Shown: positions 27,488 to 36,369 of the stretch, one piece after another
Position numbering within the stretch: position 1 is the first letter of the stretch
Layout of the letters: each line of letters starts with the position of its first letter
Origin: Hyphomicrobiales bacterium
GTDB taxonomy: Bacteria; Pseudomonadota; Alphaproteobacteria; Rhizobiales; Rhizobiaceae
Direction of reading: 5' to 3'
Assembly (NCBI GenBank): GCA_900466875.1
Contig: UBNQ01000020.1
Location: 124,001 to 188,000 of the forward strand
DNA: 64,000 nucleotides
Notes under the pieces: generated by a model
Seen by the model: the letters and a program-made list of their open reading frames with translations, nothing else
What the model was told of the DNA's origin: nothing
The model's database searches: none
Position numbers and translations under genes: made by a program

Positions 27488-28537
27488 ATGAAAACGATCA
27501 AGGGTCCCGCAATCTTCCTCGCACAGTTCGTCGGCGACACCGCCCCGTTCGATACGCTCGAAAACCTCGGAGCCTGGGCGGCCTCCCTCGGCTACAAAGG
27601 CGTGCAGGTCCCGACCGATCCGAAACTGTTCGACCTTGAAAAGGCGGCGAGCTCGAAAACCTATTGCGATGACGTGAAGGGCCGCCTGGCAGAGGCCGGC
27701 GTCGAGATCACTGAACTGTCCACCCATATCCAGGGCCAGCTGGTCGCCGTTCACCCGGCCTATGACGAAATGTTCGACGGCTTTGCGCCGGAAGCGCTGC
27801 GCGGCAAGCCGAAGGAACGCCAGGCCTGGGCCGTCAACCAGCTGAAATGCGCCGCCAAGGCATCCGAACATCTCGGTCTGAAGAGCCACGCCTCTTTCTC
27901 CGGCGCCCTCGCCTGGCCGTTCGTCTATCCATGGCCTCAGCGTCCTGCAGGCCTGGTCGAGGAAGCTTTTTCCGAACTGGGCAGACGCTGGCGGCCGATC
28001 CTCGACGCCTTCGAGGATAGCGGCGTCGATATCTGCTACGAACTGCATCCGGGCGAAGACCTGCATGACGGTGCCACGTTCGAGCGTTTCCTTGACGCCG
28101 TCGACAACCATGCGCGGGCCAACATCCTTTACGATCCGTCGCATTTCGTTCTGCAGGCGATGGATTATCTCGATTTCATCGACATTTATCACGAGCGCAT
28201 CCGCGCCTTCCATGTGAAGGATGCCGAGTTCAATCCTACCGGTCGCTCGGGCGTATACGGCGGTTATCAGGGCTGGGTGGATCGTCCCGGCCGGTTCCGC
28301 TCGCTCGGCGACGGCCAGGTGGATTTCCGCGCCGTGTTTTCCAAGCTCACCCAACATGATTTCGACGGCTGGGCGGTGCTGGAATGGGAATGCGCGCTGA
28401 AACATCCCGAGGATGGTGCGCGTGAGGGCGTGCCCTTCATCACCGACCACATTATCCGCGTGACCGAACGTGCCTTCGACGATTTTGCGAATAGCGGAAC
28501 CGACGCGGTCGCCAATCGTCGGCTGCTCGGCCTGTAA
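27488..28537 (+). CDS. Sugar phosphate isomerase/epimerase-like TIM barrel (cytoplasmic)
   Basis: AP-endonuclease-2-type TIM barrel of 349 residues without a signal peptide. Metal-ligand residues typical of the fold appear as CYELHPGEDLHDG, DPSHFVLQAMD, FHVKDAEF and the final VLEWECA. The family includes sugar isomerases, epimerases, dehydratases and 3-keto-sugar lyases. It follows the LacI gene and precedes a Gfo/Idh/MocA dehydrogenase by 12 bases. Pairing with that dehydrogenase and another TIM barrel suggests oxidation followed by elimination or isomerisation of a glucoside or anhydrosugar; see findings. Confidence 0.9.
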   Translation: MKTIKGPAIFLAQFVGDTAPFDTLENLGAWAASLGYKGVQVPTDPKLFDLEKAASSKTYCDDVKGRLAEAGVEITELSTHIQGQLVAVHPAYDEMFDGFAPEALRGKPKERQAWAVNQLKCAAKASEHLGLKSHASFSGALAWPFVYPWPQRPAGLVEEAFSELGRRWRPILDAFEDSGVDICYELHPGEDLHDGATFERFLDAVDNHARANILYDPSHFVLQAMDYLDFIDIYHERIRAFHVKDAEFNPTGRSGVYGGYQGWVDRPGRFRSLGDGQVDFRAVFSKLTQHDFDGWAVLEWECALKHPEDGAREGVPFITDHIIRVTERAFDDFANSGTDAVANRRLLGL

Positions 28538-28549
28538 GGAACAAAAGTC

Positions 28550-29710
28550 ATGACAACTCGGACATTTGAACGCCGCATCCGGCTCGGCATGGTCGGTGGC
28601 GGTCAGGGCGGCTTTATCGGTGGCGTCCACCGTTTCGCTGCGCGGTTGGACGACCGCTACGAACTCGTCGCCGGAGCGCTCTCTTCCAACTCCGAGCGGG
28701 CGGCCGCTTCCGCCCGTGATCTCGGCATCAAGGAGGATCGCACCTATACCGACTTTGCAGACATGGCGGCGAGGGAAGCCGCCCGGCCGGATGGCATCGA
28801 GGCGGTCGCGATCGTCACACCCAACCACCTCCATTTTGGCCCCGCAAAGGCCTTTCTCGAAGCCGGCATCCATGTGATCTGCGACAAGCCGGTCACCACA
28901 ACGCTGGCACAGGCAAAAGAACTGGCAGAGATCATCGAAAAGTCCGGCAAGCTGTTTGTGCTCACCCACAACTACACCGGCTATCCGATGATCCGGCAGA
29001 TGCGTGAAATGATAGCGGCGGGCGAGATCGGCAAGCTGCGCCATATCCAGGCCGAATATGCACAGGACTGGTTGACGGAAGCCGTGGAGACCAGGGGGGC
29101 CAAGGGCGCCGAATGGCGAACCGACCCCGCACGCTCGGGCGCCGGTGGCGCAATCGGCGACATCGGCACCCACGCCTTCAACCTCGCCGCCTTCGTCACC
29201 GGCGAAGTGCCGGATCGGCTCTATGCGGACCTCACCTCGTTCGTGCCGGGCCGGACGCTTGACGACAGCGCCAATATTCTTCTGCGCTATAAAAGCGGCG
29301 CCAAGGGCATGCTATGGGCAAGCCAGATCGCGGTCGGCAACGAAAACGCCCTGTCGCTGCGCGTCTACGGCGACAAGGGTGGACTGGAATGGCACCACGA
29401 AGCCATCAACCAGCTGTGGTTCACACCCTATGGCGAGCCGAAACGGCTGATTACCCGCAACGGTGCTGGAGCAGGCCATGCCGCCAACCGCGTCAGCCGC
29501 ATTCCTTCCGGTCACCCGGAAGGCTATCTTGAGGGTTTTGCCAACATCTACAGTGAGGCGGCAGAGGCAATTCTTGCCGCGCGCGAAGGTCGCACGCCGT
29601 CACCGGATGTGGTTTATCCCGGCATTACCGACGGAATTGCCGGCCTCGCCTTCATCGAGGCTGCAGTGCAATCGAGCAAAAACTCTTCATGGATGCAACT
29701 CGACTGTTAG
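28550..29710 (+). CDS. Gfo/Idh/MocA family sugar dehydrogenase
   Basis: NAD(P)-dependent oxidoreductase of 386 residues. The Rossmann motif GMVGGGQGGFIGGVHRFA opens the protein. The catalytic Lys lies in CDKPVTTTLAQAKEL (a DKP variant of the usual EKP). GGAIGDIGTHAFNLAAFVTG supplies the Asp and His pair. Members oxidise or reduce sugar hydroxyls, often at C2 or C3. Position between two TIM-barrel genes and before glucokinase argues for a sugar oxidation-reduction cycle in which glucose is released. Confidence 0.92.
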   Translation: MTTRTFERRIRLGMVGGGQGGFIGGVHRFAARLDDRYELVAGALSSNSERAAASARDLGIKEDRTYTDFADMAAREAARPDGIEAVAIVTPNHLHFGPAKAFLEAGIHVICDKPVTTTLAQAKELAEIIEKSGKLFVLTHNYTGYPMIRQMREMIAAGEIGKLRHIQAEYAQDWLTEAVETRGAKGAEWRTDPARSGAGGAIGDIGTHAFNLAAFVTGEVPDRLYADLTSFVPGRTLDDSANILLRYKSGAKGMLWASQIAVGNENALSLRVYGDKGGLEWHHEAINQLWFTPYGEPKRLITRNGAGAGHAANRVSRIPSGHPEGYLEGFANIYSEAAEAILAAREGRTPSPDVVYPGITDGIAGLAFIEAAVQSSKNSSWMQLDC

Positions 29711-29750
29711 CCGACGTCACGGATGACATCGGCCTGATGACCGTTCCCGT

Positions 29751-29773
29751 CGCGAGGGCAATGCGCCCTCGCG
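29751..29773 (+). terminator. Intercistronic hairpin
   Basis: A 9-bp perfect stem (CGCGAGGGC / GCCCTCGCG) with a five-base loop lies between the dehydrogenase stop and the Tat-tagged TIM-barrel gene. No T-run follows, so partial attenuation or mRNA protection is more likely than full termination. Confidence 0.5.
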
Positions 29774-29808
29774 CTGCGGAATTCCCAAACGTTTAGAGGA
29801 GAAAAACG

Positions 29809-30669
29809 TTGAGCAATCCATTTCTTATGACCCGCCGCAGCTTTGGCGTCGCGGCCTTTGGCGCCGCAGGCCTTGCAACCTTTCCTGCACTCGCATCGGA
29901 TGCAGCAGGCTCGCTGACGATCGCAGCCCAGATGTATACACTACGCGACGCAGGCACTCTGGACGAGCAGTTCGCCATTCTCAACCGCGCCGGCGTGTCA
30001 AATATCGAGACTGTCGATCTGCAGAAGACAACTGCTGCAGAACTGAAGGCGCTCTTGGAGAAGCACAAGCTCACGGTCATCTCCTCGCATGTGCCGATCG
30101 CCCGTCTTCGCAGTGAGCTGGACGTGGTGATCACCGAGCAGAAAACAGTCGGCAATACCATGGTTACCATGCCCTACCTGCTGCCCGAACAGCGCCCGAC
30201 AGACGCCGCCGGCTGGGAAGCGCTCGGCAAGGAACTCGGCGGATATGCCGAAAAGCTCAAGGCTGCCGGTCTGGGGATGGCTTATCACAACCATGATTTC
30301 GAACTGGCGCAGTTCGACGGCAAGACGGCGCTTGAAATCATTCTCGCCTCGGCCGGTCCAAACCTCGTCAGCGAGCTTGACGTCGCCTGGGTTTCGCGCG
30401 TGGGCCTCAATCCGGCAGAATTCCTCAATACGCTGAACGGCCGCCTGTTCGCCATCCACGCCAAAGACAATGCACCGGCCGGCACGGCCGAAGACGAACG
30501 AGGCTTTGCCATCATCGGCACCGGCGTACTCGACTGGGCAACCATTCTGCCCGCTGCCAAAAAGGCTGGCGCCAAGTGGTACATTCTCGAACATGACATG
30601 CCGCGCAACGCCGAAGAGGTCATGACCAAGGGCAATGCCTACCTGAAGGAACAGCTGCCGAAGATCTGA
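29809..30669 (+). CDS. Tat-exported sugar isomerase/epimerase-like TIM barrel
   Basis: AP-endonuclease-2-type TIM barrel of 286 residues with a twin-arginine signal (MTRRSFGVAAFGAAGLATFPALAS). The strong GAGGAG lies eight bases before a TTG at 29809, while an ATG is at 29827; TTG is favoured by spacing, and both keep the signal. Fold residues appear as AYHNHDFEL, SELDVAWVSRVG, FAIHAKDN and YILEHDMPRN. Secreted relatives include keto-glycoside-processing enzymes. With the cytoplasmic paralog at 27488 and the dehydrogenase, it forms a split periplasm/cytoplasm pathway, which is inference. Confidence 0.85.
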   Translation: MSNPFLMTRRSFGVAAFGAAGLATFPALASDAAGSLTIAAQMYTLRDAGTLDEQFAILNRAGVSNIETVDLQKTTAAELKALLEKHKLTVISSHVPIARLRSELDVVITEQKTVGNTMVTMPYLLPEQRPTDAAGWEALGKELGGYAEKLKAAGLGMAYHNHDFELAQFDGKTALEIILASAGPNLVSELDVAWVSRVGLNPAEFLNTLNGRLFAIHAKDNAPAGTAEDERGFAIIGTGVLDWATILPAAKKAGAKWYILEHDMPRNAEEVMTKGNAYLKEQLPKI

Positions 30670-30686
30670 TCGGCGGATCCCGTGTC

Positions 30687-30712
30687 GCACGGGCGGTCTA
30701 TACCGCCCGTGC
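30687..30712 (+). terminator. Rho-independent terminator
   Basis: An 11-bp perfect GC-rich stem (GCACGGGCGGT / ACCGCCCGTGC), a CTAT loop and a trailing TTTTGATTTT lie 18 bases after the TIM-barrel stop. It is the clearest plus-strand terminator in the window and would lower, though perhaps not abolish, read-through into glucokinase. Confidence 0.88.
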
Positions 30713-30783
30713 TTTTGATTTTCAACCTGCGCACCGGTTCCCGGCCGTGGTTGTGCGTTCCCTTAAAACACGGATCAAAGACA

Positions 30784-31815
30784 ATGGCCCAGGGCCCTCA
30801 CTCAGACGCGCTCGCTTTTCCTGTCCTGCTCGGAGATATCGGTGGCACCAATGCACGCTTTTGTCTTCTCTCACGGCTGGATGACGAGCCAGCCGATATC
30901 ATCCAGGTCAAGACGGCCGATTACGACAGCATCGATAGAGCGCTCGCCGAAAATGTGTTGCCGGCGTTTGCGCAAAGCCCACGTTCCGCAATCCTCGCCA
31001 TCGCCGCACCGGTCAAGGGTGCGGAAGTCGCGTTGACCAATTGCAGTTGGGTTATCAGGCCGAAACGGATGATTACGGATCTCGGTCTGGAAACCATCAT
31101 CCTGCTCAACGATTTCGAGGCGCAGGCGCTCGCTGCCGCGTCGCTCGCTCCGGCAGATCTGAAACCGGTCGGCACACTCGACCAACCCGGGGATTCGACG
31201 CGGATCGTGCTCGGCCCCGGAACTGGTCTCGGTGTCGCGGGACTTCTCAAGGCCAACGACACATGGATCCCGATCGCCGGCGAAGGCGGCCATGTCGATA
31301 TCGGACCGCGATCCGCGCGTGACCACGAAATCTTTCCGCATCTGGAGAGAATAGATGGTCGGGTTTCGGCTGAAGAAATTCTCTCGGGCCGCGGGCTTGT
31401 CAACCTCTATAACGCCATCTGCCGCGCCGATGGACTTGATCCCTTGGCCGCGACGGCAGCCGAAATCAGTGACCGCGGTCTTTCCGGCGAAAACCGGCAG
31501 GCCGCCGAGGCGATCAGGCTGTTCGTCACCTATCTGGCCCGGCTCGCCGGCGATCTGGCGCTGACGTTCATGGCGCGAGGCGGGGTATTCGTCGCCGGCG
31601 GCATCTCACCGAAAATAATCACGGCATTCATGGGGGAAGAATTCAGGAGTGCCTTCGAGGACAAAGCCCCCCATCAAGCACTGATGAAAACGATCTCCAC
31701 TTTCGTGATCACACATCCTCAGGCGGCATTGGTGGGGTTGGCGAATTTCGCATGTGCACCGGACAGTTTTCGCATCGCGCTTGCAGATCGAAGATGGATC
31801 GGAACCAGCCGCTAA
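30784..31815 (+). CDS. glk: Glucokinase
   Basis: Glk-family glucokinase of 343 residues. LLGDIGGTNARFCLL is the N-terminal ATP phosphate motif, LLNDFEAQALA holds the catalytic Asp region, VLGPGTGLGVAGLL is the second glycine motif, and GEGGHVDIGPRS with the conserved EHEIF-like RDHEIF region follows. The start at 30784 matches the family N-terminus; upstream in-frame starts cross the terminator. It phosphorylates glucose to glucose-6-phosphate and closes the preceding sugar operon, suggesting free glucose is the end product. Confidence 0.92.
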   Translation: MAQGPHSDALAFPVLLGDIGGTNARFCLLSRLDDEPADIIQVKTADYDSIDRALAENVLPAFAQSPRSAILAIAAPVKGAEVALTNCSWVIRPKRMITDLGLETIILLNDFEAQALAAASLAPADLKPVGTLDQPGDSTRIVLGPGTGLGVAGLLKANDTWIPIAGEGGHVDIGPRSARDHEIFPHLERIDGRVSAEEILSGRGLVNLYNAICRADGLDPLAATAAEISDRGLSGENRQAAEAIRLFVTYLARLAGDLALTFMARGGVFVAGGISPKIITAFMGEEFRSAFEDKAPHQALMKTISTFVITHPQAALVGLANFACAPDSFRIALADRRWIGTSR

Positions 31816-32247
31816 ATCACCGCCGCTCGCGACGGGAATCAATTCTTCAGTCTGTCATGGCGAAAAGCTTTTCCTGGAATAGAAAAGGTTGGCCACTGGG
31901 GTGGAGACAACGCTTGAATCTGCGTGTCAACGGCAGCTGCTAACAACCCCAATCACCAGACATAAAGATCCGAGCCGTGCTGCCAACCTTATTTCAGCAG
32001 TAGCTGCCGGTCTGCTACCTTGTGGTCGTCGGAGCCGTTGCTTCCGATGTCTTCAACTCCTGCAGACCTTGGCCGTTGCGTCACAAACGCCGCGTCGTTC
32101 CGATGGCGTACACGAAAGTCTTCGCCCTTAATTTGTGGACGCCTACGACTGATCAGATCCGCCAGTGGCACCTTCCCCACCAACCCTCAAAGTTTGTGGG
32201 CGCGTTGATTTTCGTGCACGTCAACGCGCGCCTGCTCAATGCAGTCC
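31816..32247. other. Intergenic stretch between convergent operons
   Basis: About 430 bases without a supported gene, between glk and the end of the minus-strand TRAP permease. An imperfect dyad near 31862-31890 (AAGCTTTTC / GAAAAGGTT) might end glk transcription. Short open frames here lack ribosome sites and recognisable domains. Confidence 0.4.
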
Positions 32248-34125
32248 TCAATCCAAGAAGTTCCAAAGGCCCAACGTCAGAGCTGGCACGGCACAGACGA
32301 GTGCCAGTACAACTATCACGGCACCTATGAATGGTATGACCTCGCGGAAAATCGGATAGGGCGCTATCCGCGTGATCTGCGCCGAGATGAACACCAGGAT
32401 TCCCACCGGCGGCGTTACACCACCAAGCTGGAGATTGATGATCATGATGATGCCGAGCTGAACCGGATCTATTCCTACCTGCATCATCAGCGGTAGAAAG
32501 AGTGGAACCGTGATCAGCATGGCGGGAGTGGTGTCGAGCACCGACCCGAGTGCGAAGAGAACCAGGTTCATGAAAAGCAGCAGCAGGAGCGGGCCATAAC
32601 CGCTGTCGCGGGCTGCTCCGATCAGGGCCTGAGGCACGCCCTCGGCGACCAGCACCCAGGCAAACGGCACCGAACTGGCGATCAGGAAACCGATCATCGC
32701 CGCGTCAGTACCGCAGTCCTTGAAAGCGATATAGGCTTCCTTCCAGGTAAATTCGCGGAAGACAAACTTGCCGATGGCGAAGGCCCATATGACGGCAATC
32801 ACGCCCGCTTCCGTCGCCGTGGTGACGCCGAAGCGAATGCAGCCGAGAACCATCACGGCAATTGCCATGACCGGCAATGCACGAACGAAGGTTCTACCGA
32901 TCGTGGACAACGGCGCGCGTTTACCGGACATCTGGTAGCCACGCCGACGCGATATGATGTTAACCATCACCATCAGCGCGGCCGCAACCAGGAAACCCGG
33001 TACGATGCCTGCCATGAACAGCTTTGCGATCGAAACATTCGAGACCGACGCATAGACCAGCATAGCGATCGATGGCGGGAGCATAGCCGGAAGAATTGAG
33101 GAAATCGCAGTTACCGCGCAAGAAAACTGAGCCGAATAACCCCGTCGGATCATTTCCGGCACGATCATTTTCGAATCGCTTGCGGCATCGGCGCTTGATG
33201 AACCCGAGATGCCTCCGATCAGAAGACTGTTGAAGACGTTGATCTGGGCAAGACCACCGCGAAAATGGCCAACGAGAGCAGCGGCGAAGTCGATCAATCG
33301 TGTCGTCAGTCCACCCATGTTAAGCAGGTAACCCGTCATGAGAAAGAACGGGATGGCGAGCAGGATAAACTTGCTGGAACCGGATACCATGTTCTGCAGG
33401 ATTGCCGGAGCCGGCAACAGATCGGCGCCCCAGGTGGTGAAGAAAACGCCAAGAAGCATCGAGAAGGCGACCGGCACGCCGAGCGCCATCGTTGCCAGGA
33501 ACACCACGGTCATCAACAGAGACGGGGAAACTGCGCTAAACGGTGACAGTTCGGGGGACTGTATCAGTAGATACAGCGCGCCGCCGATTATCAGAGCGAT
33601 GGTTCTTCGAACAAGGCTCGGCGTATCCGTGCGTTCAAGCAGCAGGAATAGCAAACCGATCAGACCTGCGGCGGGAATGATGCCATAACGCAAGGCATTC
33701 GGCCATTGGAGCAGCGTACTGACGCCGCCGACGAGATTGGCAAGTTCGAACCCGCTGAAGGTTAAGATGAATATGGTGAGGGCTACCAAGGCATCCCGGG
33801 TGATCTCGAGCCAAGGCCGGACATGCGCGGGCACCATGTCCAGGAGGAGATCAACTGCAATATGCTTGCGTTCGCGAAGGCCCATCATCGTTCCGATGAA
33901 GATAAGCCATGTGAATGCCCAGATCGCGAATTCTTCGCTCCAGGACAGAGCATTGTTGAGCACGTATCGGGCGATCACCGCCGCGAAGACAACCGCAAAC
34001 ATTGCGACGAGAACGAGGACATTCAGTCCACCCAGAACATGCGCAAGCGATTGCACGGATCGATCAAGGAGCGGTCTTCCAGAGCGGACGGGCTCGGCAT
34101 TGGCGTATTGCTGATCAAGGGACAT
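32248..34125 (-). CDS. TRAP transporter permease, fused DctQ-DctM
   Basis: A 625-residue fusion of both TRAP membrane subunits. Residues ~20-180 are the small DctQ-like part (four helices, with SWSEEFAIWAFTWLIFIGTMMGLRERKHIAVD). The rest is the large DctM channel with FLMTGYLLNMGGLTTRLIDF, GGISGSSSADAASDSKMIVPEM and GGVTPPVGILVFI. The start at 34125 follows GTGAGG; a longer start adds only five residues. It imports an organic or sugar acid by sodium symport together with the binding protein encoded at 34182. Confidence 0.93.
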   Translation of the reverse strand: MSLDQQYANAEPVRSGRPLLDRSVQSLAHVLGGLNVLVLVAMFAVVFAAVIARYVLNNALSWSEEFAIWAFTWLIFIGTMMGLRERKHIAVDLLLDMVPAHVRPWLEITRDALVALTIFILTFSGFELANLVGGVSTLLQWPNALRYGIIPAAGLIGLLFLLLERTDTPSLVRRTIALIIGGALYLLIQSPELSPFSAVSPSLLMTVVFLATMALGVPVAFSMLLGVFFTTWGADLLPAPAILQNMVSGSSKFILLAIPFFLMTGYLLNMGGLTTRLIDFAAALVGHFRGGLAQINVFNSLLIGGISGSSSADAASDSKMIVPEMIRRGYSAQFSCAVTAISSILPAMLPPSIAMLVYASVSNVSIAKLFMAGIVPGFLVAAALMVMVNIISRRRGYQMSGKRAPLSTIGRTFVRALPVMAIAVMVLGCIRFGVTTATEAGVIAVIWAFAIGKFVFREFTWKEAYIAFKDCGTDAAMIGFLIASSVPFAWVLVAEGVPQALIGAARDSGYGPLLLLLFMNLVLFALGSVLDTTPAMLITVPLFLPLMMQVGIDPVQLGIIMIINLQLGGVTPPVGILVFISAQITRIAPYPIFREVIPFIGAVIVVLALVCAVPALTLGLWNFLD

Positions 34126-34149
34126 TCGGCGAAACCTCACATGATAAAG

Positions 34150-34172
34150 GACCAGCCCCGGCGGGGCTGGTC
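34150..34172 (-). terminator. Hairpin between TRAP binding protein and permease genes
   Basis: A 10-bp perfect stem (GACCAGCCCC / GGGGCTGGTC) with a three-base loop lies in the 56-base gap. There is no T-run, so it most likely stabilises the binding-protein mRNA and limits permease expression. Confidence 0.6.
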
Positions 34173-34181
34173 GCCTGGCGA

Positions 34182-35159
34182 CTACTGGATCGCGCGAACT
34201 GCTTCGACCGTCTGAGCAGCATCAGGAATTGTGGGTACGAATTTCTCATAGACCGGCTGCATCAAGTCGATCCACGGCTGCTTGTCGGCAATTTCGTAGA
34301 TGGTCGATCCCGCGGCGACCGTTTCGGCCAGAGCCTGCTTGTCACGCTCCTGCTGGACCGGGACAAGGTCAGTTTGTGCCTTGCGCGCCGCGGCGGTCAC
34401 GACTTGCTGCTGTTCGGGGCTCAGCTTCTTCCAGAAACTTTCCGCCAGCACCCACGTCCCCATTGCATAGACGTGGCTGAGATTCGTGTAATGCGGCGCG
34501 ACCTCATAAAACCGCAACGACTGATAATTCGTGGCGGTGTTGTCGAAAAGGTCGACGACCTTTGTCTGCATGGAATTGTAGATTTCCGGTGCGGGTATCG
34601 CGACAGAGTTCGCCCCAACGGCCTGCCAGAGAGCGACATGCACAGGGCTCTGGATGACACGCATTTTCTTGCCGCGGATGTCCTCCGGCGCTTTCACCGG
34701 GAACGAACTGATCAACTGGCGCGCGCCATTGATCGAGAATCCCAGAAGATGGAATCCTTGGGCCGTGAATTGCGCACTCATGCGCTCGGTCAGAATCTCG
34801 TTCGCCGCAACGGCGTGCGCATCATCACGGAAGAGGAATGGTAGATCCAGCACCTGGGCCTCGGGGATCCAGGTCGCGAATACCGAACTCGTGATCGTCC
34901 CACCCTGAATTGAGCCGAGCCGCATTCCTTCTGCGCTTTCAGCCTCTCCACCGAGCAAACTGTTGGCGAAAATCTTGATCTCGACTGCATTGTTTGTTCC
35001 CGCGGCAACCTCGTCGGCAAACTGCTTCGCTGCAAGAAATTTCGGGTGATCTTCGGGAACGTCGAGTGACCAGCGGGCGGTGAAATCCGCCGCGATTGCA
35101 GGAACTGCCGCCAGGCTGAACGCAATGGCGCAGAAAGTATTACGGATGACTGATTGCAT
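34182..35159 (-). CDS. TRAP transporter substrate-binding protein (DctP)
   Basis: DctP-family periplasmic protein of 325 residues with a Sec signal (MQSVIRNTFCAIAFSLAAVPAIAA). GGAGGAGAAGTTA precedes 35159. The conserved Arg region that binds the ligand carboxylate lies in GKKMRVIQSPVHVALWQAVGANSVAI. The neighbouring enolase-superfamily dehydratase and SDR suggest an aldonic or uronic acid as ligand. Confidence 0.92.
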   Translation of the reverse strand: MQSVIRNTFCAIAFSLAAVPAIAADFTARWSLDVPEDHPKFLAAKQFADEVAAGTNNAVEIKIFANSLLGGEAESAEGMRLGSIQGGTITSSVFATWIPEAQVLDLPFLFRDDAHAVAANEILTERMSAQFTAQGFHLLGFSINGARQLISSFPVKAPEDIRGKKMRVIQSPVHVALWQAVGANSVAIPAPEIYNSMQTKVVDLFDNTATNYQSLRFYEVAPHYTNLSHVYAMGTWVLAESFWKKLSPEQQQVVTAAARKAQTDLVPVQQERDKQALAETVAAGSTIYEIADKQPWIDLMQPVYEKFVPTIPDAAQTVEAVRAIQ

Positions 35160-35302
35160 TAACTTCTCCTCCGGTTGCAACACGCATGCTCGGAAGGGCG
35201 CGCGTCTGACTTGCACTGTGCGCTCCTGCGCATACGGCAAACTCAAACTCGGTGTCCTCCCGGCGCTCCTCCGAGCGCCACACAACGGGATGCTAAAAGA
35301 TG

Positions 35303-35318
35303 TTGTGATATTTTACAA
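35303..35318. promoter_or_regulatory. Putative GntR operator 1
   Basis: TTGTGATATTTTACAA is a near-palindrome that recurs, in opposite orientation, at 35371-35388 with the shared core GTGATATTTYACA. It lies in the dctP upstream region and is the best candidate target for the GntR protein encoded at 35511. Confidence 0.6.
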
Positions 35319-35370
35319 TATGACTGCACACTGAATTGATGATCCTGCGATCGACCGGCGGCATTGACAG

Positions 35371-35388
35371 CTGTGAAATATCACGACA
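35371..35388. promoter_or_regulatory. Putative GntR operator 2
   Basis: CTGTGAAATATCACGACA is the inverted second copy of the site at 35303. Centres are about 69 bases apart, compatible with looping between two bound dimers over the dctP promoter. Confidence 0.55.
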
Positions 35389-35510
35389 TTCTACATCGAG
35401 CATGTCGCAGGATGGAGCGACGTCTGTCTGGGAGGACATCCGTGGAAGTTGCAGCACCCGGCGCACCAAGTGCCGGCATCTCTTTCAGTTCGGCATTCGT
35501 GGTGGAACGC

Positions 35511-36260
35511 TTATGGCGTCACCACATCCATACTGCAGTCGAGAACAGAAGGATCGATGGACTTTTCGAGCTCGTCAAACATCTCTTCGACGAATTGAAT
35601 AAGGCTGTCAGTCGCGCTCAGCGCTCCTTTTGCATTCCGTTTGGCGAGCGCATCCAGCACCGCGAGATGCGCGTCGACGCTTCGCAGGACACCGGCACTT
35701 CCAGTCAGATGCCGGTGGTAGATCCAGCCAATCCGGCGAAAGACCGTGTGCAGCGGGCGAAGAGTGTGCTCGAGAAAAGTCTCGTTTGCCGCAATCAGGA
35801 TCAGTCTGTCGATACGCGCATCGAAGGCGTTGAATTCATCCATCGTCATTTCGGCACGACGCTCCTGCATCGTGCGCGAGACATGCATGAGTTGATTGCG
35901 ATGGGTGGCCGTCGCGCGCTCTGCTGCAAGCTCGATGACAAAGCGTTCAAGGTCTCGCCGAAGACGCAACAGCACACGCTCACGGGCGAGATCAATCGGG
36001 GCCACTCTCACTCCGTGGCGCGGATGGATGATCAGCAGCGTGTCGGACGCCAGACGCGCGACGGCCTGATAGATTGGGGTGCGGCTGCAACCCGTCATGT
36101 TCTGAAGTTCTTGCATGGACATGAACGAACCGGGCCTGAGATCGCACGTGATGATCAGTTGCTCCAGACGCTCGTACGCGATCTCCATGAGATTGTTGCT
36201 GTTTCGCCGCTCTGGGGTCGGCCGGCTCTTTTCGGATTGCTTGGGCAAGGTCGGACTCAC
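35511..36260 (-). CDS. GntR-family transcriptional regulator (FCD type)
   Basis: Regulator of 249 residues. The winged helix (residues ~22-95; PGSFMSMQELQNMTGCSRTPIYQAVARL) is followed by a helical FCD-like domain with the ligand residues of FNAFDARIDRLI and VDAHLAVLDAL. It lies between the TRAP genes (same strand) and the divergent dehydratase gene at 36370, a standard position for a local controller of both. Probable operators are the paired sites at 35303 and 35371. Confidence 0.88.
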   Translation of the reverse strand: MSPTLPKQSEKSRPTPERRNSNNLMEIAYERLEQLIITCDLRPGSFMSMQELQNMTGCSRTPIYQAVARLASDTLLIIHPRHGVRVAPIDLARERVLLRLRRDLERFVIELAAERATATHRNQLMHVSRTMQERRAEMTMDEFNAFDARIDRLILIAANETFLEHTLRPLHTVFRRIGWIYHRHLTGSAGVLRSVDAHLAVLDALAKRNAKGALSATDSLIQFVEEMFDELEKSIDPSVLDCSMDVVTP

Positions 36261-36369
36261 TGATGACTTTCCACACAGACCCCATCTGCTCCAGCTTCAT
36301 CTGACATATCAAGAAATTTCTATCAAATCCGCCGCGATGGACCGGCGACAGTGAACGAAAGACGAGATC

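Noticed and set aside
27260..29173. A 637-codon open frame on the minus strand
   Set aside because: It is antisense to the LacI, TIM-barrel and Gfo/Idh genes, has no recognisable domain and reflects high GC at third positions.
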